Shown: piece after piece, positions 8,345 to 18,479 of the stretch
Position numbering within the stretch: the first letter of the stretch is position 1
How the letters are laid out: each line of letters begins with the position of its first letter
NCBI RefSeq assembly: GCF_000195635.1
Contig: NZ_GL882689.1
Coordinates: 1 to 64,000, forward strand
Direction of reading: 5' to 3'
From: Bacteroides fluxus YIT 12057
GTDB lineage: Bacteria > Bacteroidota > Bacteroidia > Bacteroidales > Bacteroidaceae
Length of the DNA: 64,000 bases
The notes under the pieces: generated by a model
Databases searched by the model: none
Seen by the model: the letters and a program-made list of their open reading frames with translations, nothing else
What the model was told of the DNA's origin: nothing
Program-made: the position numbers and the translations under genes

Positions 8345-10675
8345 ATGAAAAAGATTTGTTTATTATTAATAAGTCTCTTCCTGCTACTCCTTACATCGTG
8401 CCAGGAAGACGAAATAGGCCAAGGTACTCAGTTACAGAAAGGCCGTACGCTCTTTACGGTCTCTCTGTCCGAACCGGTTGTCTCTACCCGTGCCGGATGG
8501 GGAGAACCGGGATCGGAGCCGATTGAGAACCTGCATGTGTTGGTCTTTGACGAGAATGGCTTTTTTGTGGCAAACTCGAAGGCTGAAATCAAGGAACAGA
8601 ATGCAAGCGGAGGAACTTTTGCTGTAAACCTGCCTGTTTCCAACAATTTGCGTCGGCTGCATTTTGTGGCCAACTACGATGAGGAGAGTTATGGCGCCTA
8701 TTCTAGTACTGACAGTGAAAGTTCCGTAGTGGGGGCGATGACTACTTCCAACGAGGAAGGTGCCTATTGGGGAATGGTCGAAGTGGGATATATTCCCGAT
8801 CAAAGTGAAGGATGGAACTTGGGACAAACGGTTTCATTGGTACGTAATTTTGCCAAGATCACTCTTAATAGTACGGCTGTAGGTGGCAGTTTTGTAGCGG
8901 AAGGTTATGCCATATTCAATACCTCTTCTTCAGGATTGGTTGCTCCATACAACCCGGAAAACGGAACGTTTGCCGATTGTGTGACTCCGACTGATTATGT
9001 GGATTTTGTCGAGAAAAATACAGATTACGAGGGTGTTACGCAAGGAGAAATCAATGAGAATGCTCCTACGGATTTTATATCATTGGGACAATCGGTGTAT
9101 GTGTATGAACGCAACCAGGACAACTCTGACATTCCGACCTCTTTGATTGTAAAAGGAGCGTATAATGGTACTACATGTTATTATAAACTGGATATCGTAA
9201 GTTTCAATGCGGATACGTATGAAACGACCACCTATAATCTTTACCGTAATTTTCATTATAATATCAACATTACCAATGTGCGTAGCGCCGGGTATGCAAC
9301 AATAGAAGAAGCCATGGCCGCCGCCGCTTCCAATAACCTGTCGGCTTCCATACAGGTGAGCAATGTAAAGGAAATCAGTGACGGAAACTATACATTGGGA
9401 GTCAGTCTGATGGATACGCTGATTGTCACTTCCGATCCTCTGGAAATAACCTATCATTATAAGGGGAGAGAGGGAGACTTGACCTCGACCGAACAAGTGA
9501 AAGTGAATTTTGAACGGAACGAGAACGCTTTTTCCAGCATTACTTACGAGAAGGGTATTATTACACTGACTCCGGTGGCTAGCCTGCCCGAAATCATGGA
9601 GACACAGGAAATCGTGGTGGCTACGGAATCGGGGCTGAATCGTCGCATCGTGGTGCGTGTGCGAAAGCCCTATAAATTTGTAGCCACCGATTGCCAACAG
9701 CGTGTTAAGGAAGAAATTCAGGCTCCTTTTACTTTCATTATGGAATTGCCGTCGGAAATGCCTTCATCCATATTCCCCATCACGTTGCAGTTGGATTTGG
9801 AGAAGAATACGCTGTACCCCGATGCCAGTCGTAACTTGATGCCGGTAAAGTTGACCGGCAATAGGGATTATGTCTATGACTTGAAAGTGGATTACAACAC
9901 TTATCGGCAAAACCGTACCATCTATTGCCATTTCAAGAGCAATACGGCATCCAGTGCCACTTCAATTGTGGCAAAAGGAAAATATTTTGAAGAGTCGGAA
10001 GAGGAAAGTTTTATCAATGAAGATCCGTTGGATTTCAGTAATATCACTTTCAACGGTGTAGCATATAATTCAACGAATCCTGCTCCGACCATACCTTTTG
10101 GTACCGGGCAAACAGGAACATTGCAATTCAGGATGAATCTGTTGCCGGATGAATCTGTACGTATCTTTACGCGATATCTGACGGAGCCGGTTACCGATAC
10201 GGGGAAGATAAGGGCTGAACTGAACAGCGAAGGTTCCGTGGTGTGCTACCTTTACGAACCGCTCAGTGCAACTACCCCTGTACAGATAATCCGTTTCAAA
10301 TCAAAAGGTGAAATTGCAGCCGAAACCATTGAACTTTTCTCTGAATATTATGCACCGTTGCTAATTCCTTATACGAATCCTTATGTGAATGTATTGTTTA
10401 CTTATGGCAATGATGACACTCCAGTCCGTAATGGAGTGGTAAAGGTATATACGGACAAATACTATCAAAACTATACGGCGGATTTGGCAGCTACGGATAC
10501 AAGAGGGAAAACTGTCATGCGCTCGTTTGCAGGAAATACCCGGGAGACGACCTTGTATTTCTTATACACTGCAGGGCAGACTTCCTATAGAGGTGAGGCT
10601 CTTGTCGGTGACTTGATAGACCAAGGTGACAGCAGCAAGGGTGGAGAAATAACGATAAATCTGAAAGTCAGATAA
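8345..10675 (+). CDS. Large fimbrial tip-like lipoprotein (DUF4906-type), last gene of operon
   Basis: The 776-residue protein has a lipobox (LLTSC, Cys19) and SCQED, matching the start of the preceding gene product. LFTVSLSEPVVSTRAG gives the first strand and a possible Arg processing site, and NLHVLVFDENGFFVANSKA is the conserved Mfa-like strand pair. The remainder is a chain of beta-sandwich domains with no catalytic motif. It lies 26 bp after the preceding subunit and is followed by a terminator at 10769-10790, so it closes the operon. Having two large tip-like proteins suggests alternative or stacked tip adhesins; which one is terminal cannot be told from sequence. Confidence 0.68.
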   Translation: MKKICLLLISLFLLLLTSCQEDEIGQGTQLQKGRTLFTVSLSEPVVSTRAGWGEPGSEPIENLHVLVFDENGFFVANSKAEIKEQNASGGTFAVNLPVSNNLRRLHFVANYDEESYGAYSSTDSESSVVGAMTTSNEEGAYWGMVEVGYIPDQSEGWNLGQTVSLVRNFAKITLNSTAVGGSFVAEGYAIFNTSSSGLVAPYNPENGTFADCVTPTDYVDFVEKNTDYEGVTQGEINENAPTDFISLGQSVYVYERNQDNSDIPTSLIVKGAYNGTTCYYKLDIVSFNADTYETTTYNLYRNFHYNINITNVRSAGYATIEEAMAAAASNNLSASIQVSNVKEISDGNYTLGVSLMDTLIVTSDPLEITYHYKGREGDLTSTEQVKVNFERNENAFSSITYEKGIITLTPVASLPEIMETQEIVVATESGLNRRIVVRVRKPYKFVATDCQQRVKEEIQAPFTFIMELPSEMPSSIFPITLQLDLEKNTLYPDASRNLMPVKLTGNRDYVYDLKVDYNTYRQNRTIYCHFKSNTASSATSIVAKGKYFEESEEESFINEDPLDFSNITFNGVAYNSTNPAPTIPFGTGQTGTLQFRMNLLPDESVRIFTRYLTEPVTDTGKIRAELNSEGSVVCYLYEPLSATTPVQIIRFKSKGEIAAETIELFSEYYAPLLIPYTNPYVNVLFTYGNDDTPVRNGVVKVYTDKYYQNYTADLAATDTRGKTVMRSFAGNTRETTLYFLYTAGQTSYRGEALVGDLIDQGDSSKGGEITINLKVR

Positions 10676-11038
10676 AACTCATTCCATCGTAAAAATGGAA
10701 TATTAGTAATTAAGAAAATCCTATGGGCACGGACGGAAGTGTATGCCACGTCCGGCTTTCATCGATCTAGTCTGTGACAGCAGACTTTATTTTCCCCACT
10801 GTCCGGGTGGTCTGTGAAGATACAATGCCAGGACAGATTTGTTTGTTTGCTGGATGCCCTAGTCCAAGAGTGGACGGGGCATCTCGTTTTATGCCATCCT
10901 GCACGGATTTGTACATTTTCGGATGACAAGATAACGATTTTGGCTGTTTATTGGATGATTTGTGAGGGTGGATTCAGGTTGCTTTCCCTACTTTTGCAGC
11001 AAAGAAATCGTAAAACATTAATAAACAAATCCCTTATT
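10676..11038. other. Intergenic stretch between fimbrial operon and GH88 gene
   Basis: This 363-bp gap holds no convincing gene. A GTG-started extension of the GH88 frame from 10814 has no family resemblance and precedes a clear signal peptide start. It contains a small hairpin (10681-10687 with 10695-10701), a terminator (10769-10790) and a -7-like box TACTTTTG at 10989-10996 that would start transcription about 36 nt before the GH88 gene. The nearest TTTG (10959-10962) is 26 bp away, longer than usual. Confidence 0.6.
10769..10793 (+). terminator. Intrinsic terminator after fimbrial operon
   Basis: The 6-bp stem AGTCTG (10769-10774) with CAGACT (10781-10786) and a 6-nt loop is followed by TTATTTT. 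Its position 94 bp after the last fimbrial gene fits the operon's end. Confidence 0.6.
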
Positions 11039-12238
11039 ATGAAAACAGTCCTCACTTCGTTGGGAATTTCCCTACTTGTTCTGACTGGTTGCACTGGGCA
11101 AAAGCAGGCAGAAAGCAACTTCATCCAAGAAAACATCGACAATGCGGTAGCTCAGGAAACCATTCAGACAGGCATTATCGAAAAATCTGGCAAGATTCTT
11201 AATCCGCGTACTATCCGTAAAGACGGCAGCATCGTTTATGTTCCCATTGACGACTGGTGTTCAGGTTTCTTTCCCGGTAACATTTGGTACACGTACGAAT
11301 TGACCGGTGACAAGAAATGGTTGCCTTTGGCTGAAAAATATACAGAAGCGTTGGATTCTGTACAATATCTCACTTGGCATCATGATGTCGGTTTCATGAT
11401 TGGCTCCAGCTACCTGAACGGATACCGTTTTGCCGGCAAGGAAGAATACAAACCGGTGATCATACAGACTGCCAAATCTCTGTCAACCCGTTTCCGTCCG
11501 GCAGCAGGTGTACTCCAGTCATGGGATGCTGACAAAGGATGGCAAGCCGAGCGCGGCTGGAAATGTCCCGTTATCATTGATAACATGATGAATCTTGAAC
11601 TGTTGTTTGAAGCTACCAAACTCTCGGGGGATTCCACCTTTTATAATATAGCGAAGAAACATGCTGATACAACGATGGCACACCACTTCCGTGCCGACAA
11701 TAGCTGCTATCACGTAGTGGATTATGATCCGGAAACCGGTGAGGTCCGTAAGAAGCAGACGGCTCAAGGATACGCAGACGAGTCTGCATGGGCACGCGGA
11801 CAAGCTTGGGCCCTGTATGGCTATACCATGTGCTATCGCTATACACACGATCCCAAATATCTGGAGCAGGCTGAAAAGATTTATAACTTCATCTTCAACA
11901 ACAAGAATATGCCGGAGGATCTCGTTCCTTATTGGGATTATGATGCTCCTAACATTCCGGACGAACCTCGTGATGCATCAGCTGCCGCCTGTACGGCATC
12001 CGCCCTTTATGAGTTGAGTACTTATCTTCCGGACAAGGGTTACAAGGAAACCGCAGACAAGATTATGGAAAGCCTGGGATCTCCGGCTTACCGTGCAGAG
12101 GTCGGTACGAACGGAAACTTTATTCTGATGCACTCTGTGGGCAGTATTCCTCACGGTGCAGAGATTGATGTGCCTTTGAATTATGCCGATTATTATTTTC
12201 TGGAAGGTTTGAAACGTAAAAGAGAATTGGAGAAATGA
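11039..12238 (+). CDS. GH88 unsaturated glucuronyl hydrolase (lipoprotein)
   Basis: The enzyme removes the 4,5-unsaturated uronic acid left at the non-reducing end after polysaccharide lyases cut glycosaminoglycans. From the ATG at 11039 the protein has 399 residues and a lipobox (LVLTGC, Cys18), implying an outer-membrane or periplasmic anchor. The alpha/alpha-barrel signatures are visible: WYTYELTGDKKWL, HHDVGFMIGSSYLNGYR with a catalytic-type Asp, and PRDASAAACTASALYELS with the second. The in-frame extension to 10814 lacks a signal and is rejected. Its stop overlaps the sulfatase start by 4 bp (ATGA), so the two are translationally coupled. The pair resembles the GH88/sulfatase pair of the B. 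thetaiotaomicron chondroitin sulfate system; heparin-derived substrate cannot be excluded. Confidence 0.88.
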   Translation: MKTVLTSLGISLLVLTGCTGQKQAESNFIQENIDNAVAQETIQTGIIEKSGKILNPRTIRKDGSIVYVPIDDWCSGFFPGNIWYTYELTGDKKWLPLAEKYTEALDSVQYLTWHHDVGFMIGSSYLNGYRFAGKEEYKPVIIQTAKSLSTRFRPAAGVLQSWDADKGWQAERGWKCPVIIDNMMNLELLFEATKLSGDSTFYNIAKKHADTTMAHHFRADNSCYHVVDYDPETGEVRKKQTAQGYADESAWARGQAWALYGYTMCYRYTHDPKYLEQAEKIYNFIFNNKNMPEDLVPYWDYDAPNIPDEPRDASAAACTASALYELSTYLPDKGYKETADKIMESLGSPAYRAEVGTNGNFILMHSVGSIPHGAEIDVPLNYADYYFLEGLKRKRELEK

Positions 12239-13788
12239 GAAAACAATATCCTATTTTGTTAGGTGGTTTAGGCCTGTTTGCCTTGCAGGGATGTAAATCC
12301 CCGCAGGCCGAACAGGTTCAGCAACCGAATGTCATTTATGTTTTTCCGGACCAGTACCGGAACCAGGCGATGGAGTTCTGGGGACAGGAGGGCTTTCGGG
12401 AAAAGGTGAACTTTCGTAACGACCCGGTACATACTCCTCGCTTGAACGAGTTTGCAAGAGAGTCCATGGTCTTGAGTTCTGCCATGAGCAACTGCCCGCT
12501 GAGTAGTCCTCACCGAGGCTCGTTGCTAACCGGAATGTATCCCAACAAGAGTGGGGTACCTTTGAATTGTAATTCAAGCCGTCCTATCAGTTCTTTGCGT
12601 GAAGATGCCACTTGTGTGAGCGATGTATTCAGCAATGCCGGTTATGATTGTGCTTATTTCGGTAAGTTGCATGCCGATTTCCCGACTCCCAATGACCCTG
12701 AACATCCGGGTAAATATGTGGAAGACCGTGTTCCGGCATGGGATGCCTATACTCCAAAGGAGCGCCGCCATGGATTTAATTATTGGTATTCTTACGGGAC
12801 CTTCGACGAACATAAGAATCCCCATTATTGGGATACTGACGGAAAACGCCATGATCCACACGAATGGTCACCGCTGCATGAATCGGGCATGGTCGTTTCC
12901 TATCTGAAGAATGAAGGAAATGTACGCGATCCGAAGAAGCCTTTCTTTATCATGGTAGGCATGAACCCTCCCCATAGCCCGTATCGTTCCCAAGACGATT
13001 GTATGGAACAGGATTTCAATCTTTATAAGAACCAGCCGCTGGATAGTCTGCTGATTCGCCCGAATGCCGATCCTAAGATGGAAAAAGCGGAAAGTGCACG
13101 CTACTATTTCGCTTCCGTGACGGGAGTTGACCGTGCTTTCGGACAGATTCTCGATGCATTGAAGGAACTTGGATTGGATAAGAATACGATTGTTGTGTTT
13201 GCTTCCGATCACGGTGAAACCATGTGTAGCCAGCGTACTGACGATCCGAAAAACTCTCCGTATTCCGAGGCTATGAACATACCTTTCTTGGTTCGTTTTC
13301 CGGAGAAAATCAAGCCCCGTGTGGATGACCTGATACTGTCTTCACCGGACATTATGCCTACTTTGTTGGGGTTGGCAGGTCTTTCCGACTCTATACCGGC
13401 AGAGGTACAGGGACGCAATTATGCACCTCTTTTCTTCGATGAAAAGGCAGATATTGTACGTCCTTCCGGAGCACTTTATATCCAGAATCTGGATGGGGAG
13501 AAGGATGCCGACGGCAAAGTGCGTTCGTACTTCCCCTCATCCCGTGGCTTCAAAACGGCTCATTACACGCTGGCGTTCTATATTGACCGTGAAAACCATA
13601 AGTTGGTAAAGAGCTTGCTGTTCGATGACAAGAAAGACCCGTACCAGATGAATAATCTTCCTTTGGAGGAAAATCAGGAGATTGTAAAGGAACTCTGTAC
13701 GAAGATGGGCAAGGTCTTGGAAGAAATTGATGATCCTTGGTATAAGGAAAGAATCCTTTCGGATATGATACCGTATGGAGAACAGTAA
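12235..13788 (+). CDS. Ser-type sulfatase (family S1), glycosaminoglycan-linked
   Basis: The 517-residue protein has a lipobox-like LFALQGC and the alkaline-phosphatase-superfamily sulfatase fold. The formylglycine motif is SSPHRGSLLTG near residues 88-98: the modified position is Ser, so activation needs the anaerobic radical SAM maturase anSME and not the aerobic FGE. Metal ligands appear in VIYVFPDQYRNQAMEFW (Asp, with Gln beside it, in place of the common DD pair) and in FASDHGETM. Coupling to the GH88 gene by a 4-bp overlap indicates removal of sulfate from unsaturated disaccharides such as 4-O-sulfated chondroitin units. Exact regiospecificity is not readable from these motifs. Confidence 0.87.
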   Translation: MRKQYPILLGGLGLFALQGCKSPQAEQVQQPNVIYVFPDQYRNQAMEFWGQEGFREKVNFRNDPVHTPRLNEFARESMVLSSAMSNCPLSSPHRGSLLTGMYPNKSGVPLNCNSSRPISSLREDATCVSDVFSNAGYDCAYFGKLHADFPTPNDPEHPGKYVEDRVPAWDAYTPKERRHGFNYWYSYGTFDEHKNPHYWDTDGKRHDPHEWSPLHESGMVVSYLKNEGNVRDPKKPFFIMVGMNPPHSPYRSQDDCMEQDFNLYKNQPLDSLLIRPNADPKMEKAESARYYFASVTGVDRAFGQILDALKELGLDKNTIVVFASDHGETMCSQRTDDPKNSPYSEAMNIPFLVRFPEKIKPRVDDLILSSPDIMPTLLGLAGLSDSIPAEVQGRNYAPLFFDEKADIVRPSGALYIQNLDGEKDADGKVRSYFPSSRGFKTAHYTLAFYIDRENHKLVKSLLFDDKKDPYQMNNLPLEENQEIVKELCTKMGKVLEEIDDPWYKERILSDMIPYGEQ

Positions 13789-13914
13789 GCGATAGAATTT
13801 AGCTTCTGTTTTATTTATTGGGAATTTTCATGGCAACTCGTTTCGATGGATAGTGAACTATCTGTCGGAGCGGGTTGTTTTATTTTTCTCATATTCATGT
13901 AAATCCATATAAAG

Positions 13915-15948
13915 ATGAAATATAGATTATTAGTCGGGTTATTGCTCCTGCCGTTTTTTCTTTGGGCGCAGAACCGTCCGAAGGTGGCTGTTGTGCTAAG
14001 CGGTGGCGGTGCTAAAGGTACGGCACATATCGGTGCCCTGAAAGTGATAGAAAAGGCAGGCATTCCTGTCGATTATGTAGTGGGTACCAGTATGGGGGCA
14101 CTTGTAGGGGCATTGTATTCTATTGGATACACTCCGGAACAGTTGGATAGCATGGTGAATGCACAAAACTGGAAGTTCCTGCTTTCGGATAATCCCAATC
14201 CTAAAGAGGTATTGCTGGATGACCGGTTGAAGTCGGAGCAGTATGTGCTTTCTGTTCCTTTCTCCTTGAAATCTTCCAATGTGGCAGATGCAGGCATTAT
14301 AAAAGGCCGGAATCTGGCACGTCTGTTTTCTGTTTTGACGGAAGGATATCAGGATTCTGTCGAATTCAATATGCTGCCTATTCCGTTTGCCTGTGTTTCC
14401 GAAAATCTGGTGGATGGCAGCGAAATAGTGTTCCATCGGGGAATATTGGCAACAGCCATGCGTTCCAGTATGTCGATTCCCGGTGTATTCGCTCCTATTT
14501 ATTTGAACGGTATGGTACTGGTGGATGGGGGAATGGTAAATAATTATCCGGTGGATGTGGCTTTGAAGATGGGAGCGAATCTGGTCATCGGTGTAGATGT
14601 GCAGAGCCCTTTGCTGGATGCTTCCGGACTGAAATCGGTAAAGGATATTTTCGGACAGATTATCAATCTGCAGGGAGAGAAGAAATATCAGGAAAATTTG
14701 CGCAGGACTGATGTACATATCAAGGTCAATGTTTCGGGCTATTCGGCGGCAAGTTTTACCAAAGAGGCTATTGATACGCTGATTGTCAGGGGAGAGCAGG
14801 CGGCTATGGCGAGTTGGGATAAACTGGTTGCTTTGAAAAAGAAACTGGGATTCAGTGAACAGTACCAATTTTGCCGTCCGGGACCATTTGTGGTGCCGGA
14901 TGCAGCGAAGATAAAAGAAATTCCGGTTGATTCACAGATTACCGCTCCTGCAGTACGTGAAAGCCGCTTGAATGTAGGTCTCCGTTTCGATACGGAGGAA
15001 CTGGCGGCTTTGCTGGCTAATGCCGACTATTATTTCGGGAAGCAAAAGGAGTCCCAGCTAAATTTTACGGCACGTCTGGGAAAGCGTACACTGGCACGTC
15101 TGGGTTATAACTACCAATGGAGTGAAGGCTGGCAGGCAGGGCTTGCCTATCAGTTCGGCTATAAGGATATCAATATCTATAATGAGGGCAAACGGACACT
15201 TGACTTGACGTTTACCCACCAATTGGTTCATGGCGGAGTGACGAAAGATTGGAATAAAGTGCAGGTCAGCGCGGGGGTCAATTTTGAGTATTACCGCTAT
15301 CATGACCTGCTGTCATTGGAACCTGTAGATGCCATGATGTTCAAGAATGAATCGCTGTTCGGATACTATGCAGGATTGTTGTTTAATAGCCTGAACGGAA
15401 GGAGTGTCCCGACAAAGGGCATGTCGTGGGCGGTGACATACAATCTATATACCGACAATCTTTTTCAATATAAGAATGCTAATCCCGTCTCTGCATTGTC
15501 TGCCCATTGGCAAGGTTGTTTTTCTCCGTCAAGCCATTTTACCATTATTCCGTCTGTTGACGGGCGTGCCTTGATGGGAGGACATGGTGACTATGCTTTT
15601 GCCGTTACCAATATGTTGGGAGGAAGCATTGCGGGACGTTATATGCCACAACAGATTCCGTTTGCCGGTATTAATCGTGCAGAGTTGGCTCCGGCTACTT
15701 TGGTGGTTACCGGGCTGCAACTCCGCCAACGGATATTGAAGAACCAGTATCTGCTATTGACGGGAAATTACGGGCGGAGTTCAGAAAAGCTGCATCGGAT
15801 TTTGGATGCTTCGGAATCGAATGATTTAGTTGGAGCAGGTATCGGATATATGTATAATAGTTTTTTGGGGCCTTTGGAGATTCAGTTGAACTGGTCTAAC
15901 CAAACAAAAAGTGTAGGTTGGTATGCAGGTTTCGGCTTTGTATTCTAA
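13915..15948 (+). CDS. Patatin-like phospholipase with C-terminal outer-membrane barrel
   Basis: The 677-residue protein starts with a signal peptide (LLLPFFLWAQ). A patatin domain (about 25-220) shows the oxyanion motif GGGAKG, the nucleophile elbow GTSMGAL (Ser) and DGGMVNNYP with the dyad Asp. Residues about 225-340 form a linker or POTRA-like part. Residues 340-677 are beta-rich with aromatic strands and end in YAGFGFVF, a C-terminal Phe as in BamA/Omp85-like barrels. This is the PlpD/RssA-like type V secretion arrangement found in many Bacteroidota. It stands alone, 126 bp after the sulfatase, and ends at a convergent terminator. The natural lipid substrate is unknown. Confidence 0.87.
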   Translation: MKYRLLVGLLLLPFFLWAQNRPKVAVVLSGGGAKGTAHIGALKVIEKAGIPVDYVVGTSMGALVGALYSIGYTPEQLDSMVNAQNWKFLLSDNPNPKEVLLDDRLKSEQYVLSVPFSLKSSNVADAGIIKGRNLARLFSVLTEGYQDSVEFNMLPIPFACVSENLVDGSEIVFHRGILATAMRSSMSIPGVFAPIYLNGMVLVDGGMVNNYPVDVALKMGANLVIGVDVQSPLLDASGLKSVKDIFGQIINLQGEKKYQENLRRTDVHIKVNVSGYSAASFTKEAIDTLIVRGEQAAMASWDKLVALKKKLGFSEQYQFCRPGPFVVPDAAKIKEIPVDSQITAPAVRESRLNVGLRFDTEELAALLANADYYFGKQKESQLNFTARLGKRTLARLGYNYQWSEGWQAGLAYQFGYKDINIYNEGKRTLDLTFTHQLVHGGVTKDWNKVQVSAGVNFEYYRYHDLLSLEPVDAMMFKNESLFGYYAGLLFNSLNGRSVPTKGMSWAVTYNLYTDNLFQYKNANPVSALSAHWQGCFSPSSHFTIIPSVDGRALMGGHGDYAFAVTNMLGGSIAGRYMPQQIPFAGINRAELAPATLVVTGLQLRQRILKNQYLLLTGNYGRSSEKLHRILDASESNDLVGAGIGYMYNSFLGPLEIQLNWSNQTKSVGWYAGFGFVF

Positions 15949-15976
15949 ATGATGGTGCAAGGGCAGGATACAAAAT

Positions 15977-16011
15977 ATCCGTCATGCCGGACTTGTCGAG
16001 GCATGACGGAT
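15977..16011. terminator. Bidirectional terminator between patatin gene and cysS
   Basis: A perfect 12-bp stem, ATCCGTCATGCC at 15977-15988 with its complement at 16000-16011, has an 11-nt loop and A/T-rich flanks on both sides. It sits in the 93-bp gap between convergent genes and can serve both. Confidence 0.8.
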
Positions 16012-16041
16012 AAATATTGAGAAAATTCGGGTTACTTCAGT

Positions 16042-17517
16042 TTACTTGTTCAGTTTCCATTCACATCCTTCTTTACCGTCCTTAATTTCAAAGCCGAGGG
16101 CGGTAAGCTCGTTACGGATTTTGTCACTGGTTGCCCAGTCTTTGTTGGCTTTTGCTTTCATGCGTTCTTCCAGCAACATATCCACTACTTTGCCGAAAGC
16201 GGCTTCGCGTTCTTCGTTGGAAGCGTTGTCCTCTTTCAGTCCCAGAATGTCGAAGCAGAAAGTGTGGAAAGTTTCTTTCAGCTCTTTCAAGTCTTCAGTT
16301 GTGACGGTGTCGTTTCCGGCAAGGATATTGTTCACCATTTTGGCGCCGTCGAAGAGATGGGCAATGACAATCGGTGAGTTGAGGTCATCGTTCATGGCTT
16401 CGTAGCATTTGGCACGTAAGGTCTTCACATCTACCGTGGAAACTGCTGCGGGTGTAATCTTGTCCAGTCCGTGTACGGCATCCATCAGTCTTGATAATCC
16501 CTTTTCTGCAGCTTGCAGAGCCTCGTTGCTGAAATCTACCGTACTGCGGTAATGTGCCTGTAGGGTGAAGAAGCGGATGGTCATCGGGCTGTAGGCTTGT
16601 TCCAACAGAGGATGTGTACCCTTGAAGAGTTCTTCCAGGGTAATGAAGTTACCATAGGACTTGCCCATCTTCTGTCCATTTATGGTCAGCATATTGTTGT
16701 GCATCCAGTAATGTACCATGTCGTCGCCTTGCGAAGCTACGGATTGTGCTATTTCACATTCATGGTGTGGGAATACGAGATCCATACCGCCACCGTGGAT
16801 GTCGAAGTGTTCGCCCAGATATTTTTTCCCCATGGCTGTACATTCGGCGTGCCAACCCGGAAAACCGTCGCTCCACGGACTGGGCCAGCGCATGATGTGT
16901 TCTGGCTGTGCACACTTCCACAAAGCGAAATCGGCAGGGTTGCGTTTTTCACTTTGTCCGTCCAGTTCACGGGTAGTATTGAGCACATCGTCCAGATTGC
17001 GGCCGGATAGTTTGCCGTAATGATGATCCTTGTTATATTTGGCTACATCGAAATAAACGGAACCTTCGCTTTCGTAGGCATATCCGTTCTTCATGATTTC
17101 TTTTACAAGTTCTATCTGCTCAATGATATGTCCGCTGGCATGTGGCTCGATGCTGGGAGAGAGTACGTTCAGTGCCTCCATTGCCTTGTGGTAGCGGTTG
17201 ATGTAGTATTGCGCCACTTCCATAGGTTCCAGTTCTTCCAGGCGGGCTTTCTTGGCAATTTTGTCTTCACCTTCATCGGCATCGTGTTCCAGATGGCCTA
17301 CATCGGTAATGTTACGGACATAACGTACCTTATAACCGATATGTGTAAGATAACGGAATAGCAGGTCGAAAGTGATGGCAGGCCGTGCGTGTCCCAGATG
17401 CGGGTCGCCATAAACGGTAGGACCGCAGACATACATGCCTACATGCGGGGCATGAAGAGGTACAAATAACTCCTTTTTCCTATCTAAGGTGTTGTAAATG
17501 GTCAGTTGTTGTTCCAT
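16042..17517 (-). CDS. cysS: Cysteinyl-tRNA synthetase
   Basis: This class I synthetase charges tRNA-Cys. From the ATG at 17517 it is 491 residues, the normal size. The HIGH-type motif is in [17 protein letters not shown], whose Cys is a zinc ligand. Further zinc-site residues occur in [19 protein letters not shown], and the KMSKS-type loop reads KMGKS in [13 protein letters not shown]. The upstream in-frame extension to 17550 gives residues without family match. A -7-like box on the minus strand (TAACTTTG, 17555-17548) lies just upstream and overlaps the end of the HAD gene, so it may have its own promoter besides readthrough. Confidence 0.96.
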   Translation of the reverse strand: MEQQLTIYNTLDRKKELFVPLHAPHVGMYVCGPTVYGDPHLGHARPAITFDLLFRYLTHIGYKVRYVRNITDVGHLEHDADEGEDKIAKKARLEELEPMEVAQYYINRYHKAMEALNVLSPSIEPHASGHIIEQIELVKEIMKNGYAYESEGSVYFDVAKYNKDHHYGKLSGRNLDDVLNTTRELDGQSEKRNPADFALWKCAQPEHIMRWPSPWSDGFPGWHAECTAMGKKYLGEHFDIHGGGMDLVFPHHECEIAQSVASQGDDMVHYWMHNNMLTINGQKMGKSYGNFITLEELFKGTHPLLEQAYSPMTIRFFTLQAHYRSTVDFSNEALQAAEKGLSRLMDAVHGLDKITPAAVSTVDVKTLRAKCYEAMNDDLNSPIVIAHLFDGAKMVNNILAGNDTVTTEDLKELKETFHTFCFDILGLKEDNASNEEREAAFGKVVDMLLEERMKAKANKDWATSDKIRNELTALGFEIKDGKEGCEWKLNK

Positions 17518-17552
17518 AACGTTTGTCTTTTTAATTCTTATGAGATACAAAG

Positions 17553-18407
17553 TTACAGATTTTCTGTGAATATATGGCGCTGGGGATGAAATATTAGGGA
17601 GAAATATCGTTCTATAGCTTGGGCTACTCCATCCTCGTCATTACTTGGGGCGATATAGTCCGCTGCTGCTTTTACAGGCTCTTGTGCATTCCCCATAGCT
17701 ATACCCACTCCAGCGTATTTTATCATGCTGAGGTCATTGTAACCGTCACCTATGGCTATCATTTCTTCGCAGGTCATGTTTAATTTCTTCAGTAGTACGG
17801 CGAGTGAGCGTGCCTTGTCTATGCCCAGAGGTACGAGTTCCAGAAAATAGGGTTCGGAGCGATAGACGCTGATTTGTGTCTGCAGACATAGGCTTAGTTC
17901 GATTTCCGTCTTTATAAGTTGTTCCGGTTCACCCACAATGAGGCACTTGGGTAGTGGACGGGGTACTTCCTGCAAGAAATGGTTGATATGGCGTACCTGC
18001 ATTTTATTGAGGAATGCTTCTTTTTGTACATAGGGGTCATCGGGATTTTCAGTCAAGATAAACTCATTGTCATATGTAAGGATAGTCTGTCCGTTATCGG
18101 TTGCAGTTTGGTAGAGGAGAGGCAACACATCATCGGGAAGCAGGTTCTTGTATAACAACTCATTGTTGCGCCAATCTATGATTTCTCCGCCGTTGTACGA
18201 AAGGATATAGCCACCGTATTCTTTCATCTTTAGCTGTTCTGCTAAAGGAGCAATACCATAGGTAGGGCGGCCCGAAGCCAATACTAGTCGTACACCGTTT
18301 TGTTGCAAGTGCAACAGGGTACGGAGGTTGCGCGGTGAGATTTCCTTCTTTGAATTGGTCAAGGTTCCATCCAGGTCAAGGACGAGTAGGCGATAGTCTT
18401 GTCTCAT
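17553..18407 (-). CDS. Cof-type HAD-superfamily phosphatase
   Basis: The 285-residue protein (ATG at 18407; the longer frame to 18467 is rejected) has HAD motif [13 protein letters not shown] with both Asp residues, motif [10 protein letters not shown], and motif [14 protein letters not shown]. Size and the cap between motifs II and III fit the Cof/YidA subfamily, which acts on sugar phosphates, flavin mononucleotide or similar small phosphates; the substrate cannot be assigned. It is 35 bp upstream of cysS on the same strand and divergent from mnmA, with a minus-strand -7 box TATCTTTG at 18445-18438. Confidence 0.88.
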   Translation of the reverse strand: MRQDYRLLVLDLDGTLTNSKKEISPRNLRTLLHLQQNGVRLVLASGRPTYGIAPLAEQLKMKEYGGYILSYNGGEIIDWRNNELLYKNLLPDDVLPLLYQTATDNGQTILTYDNEFILTENPDDPYVQKEAFLNKMQVRHINHFLQEVPRPLPKCLIVGEPEQLIKTEIELSLCLQTQISVYRSEPYFLELVPLGIDKARSLAVLLKKLNMTCEEMIAIGDGYNDLSMIKYAGVGIAMGNAQEPVKAAADYIAPSNDEDGVAQAIERYFSLIFHPQRHIFTENL

Positions 18408-18445
18408 TGTTTTTGAAATATATAATTTTGAAGGTGGCAAAGATA
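18398..18445. promoter_or_regulatory. Divergent promoter region of mnmA and HAD gene
   Basis: For mnmA, a Bacteroides -7 box TAATTTTG at 18423-18430 follows a one-mismatch -33 box CTTG (18398-18401) by 21 bp. For the HAD gene, TATCTTTG is read on the minus strand from 18445 to 18438, with no clear -33 box. The two -7 boxes point away from each other 7 bp apart. Confidence 0.45.
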
Positions 18446-18479
18446 GAGTTTTCTCAGGATGAAACATTATTTTTGTGGC

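Noticed and set aside
10814..11038. N-terminal extension of the GH88 frame from GTG
   Set aside because: The ATG at 11039 begins a proper lipoprotein signal; the extension has no family match and covers the terminator region.
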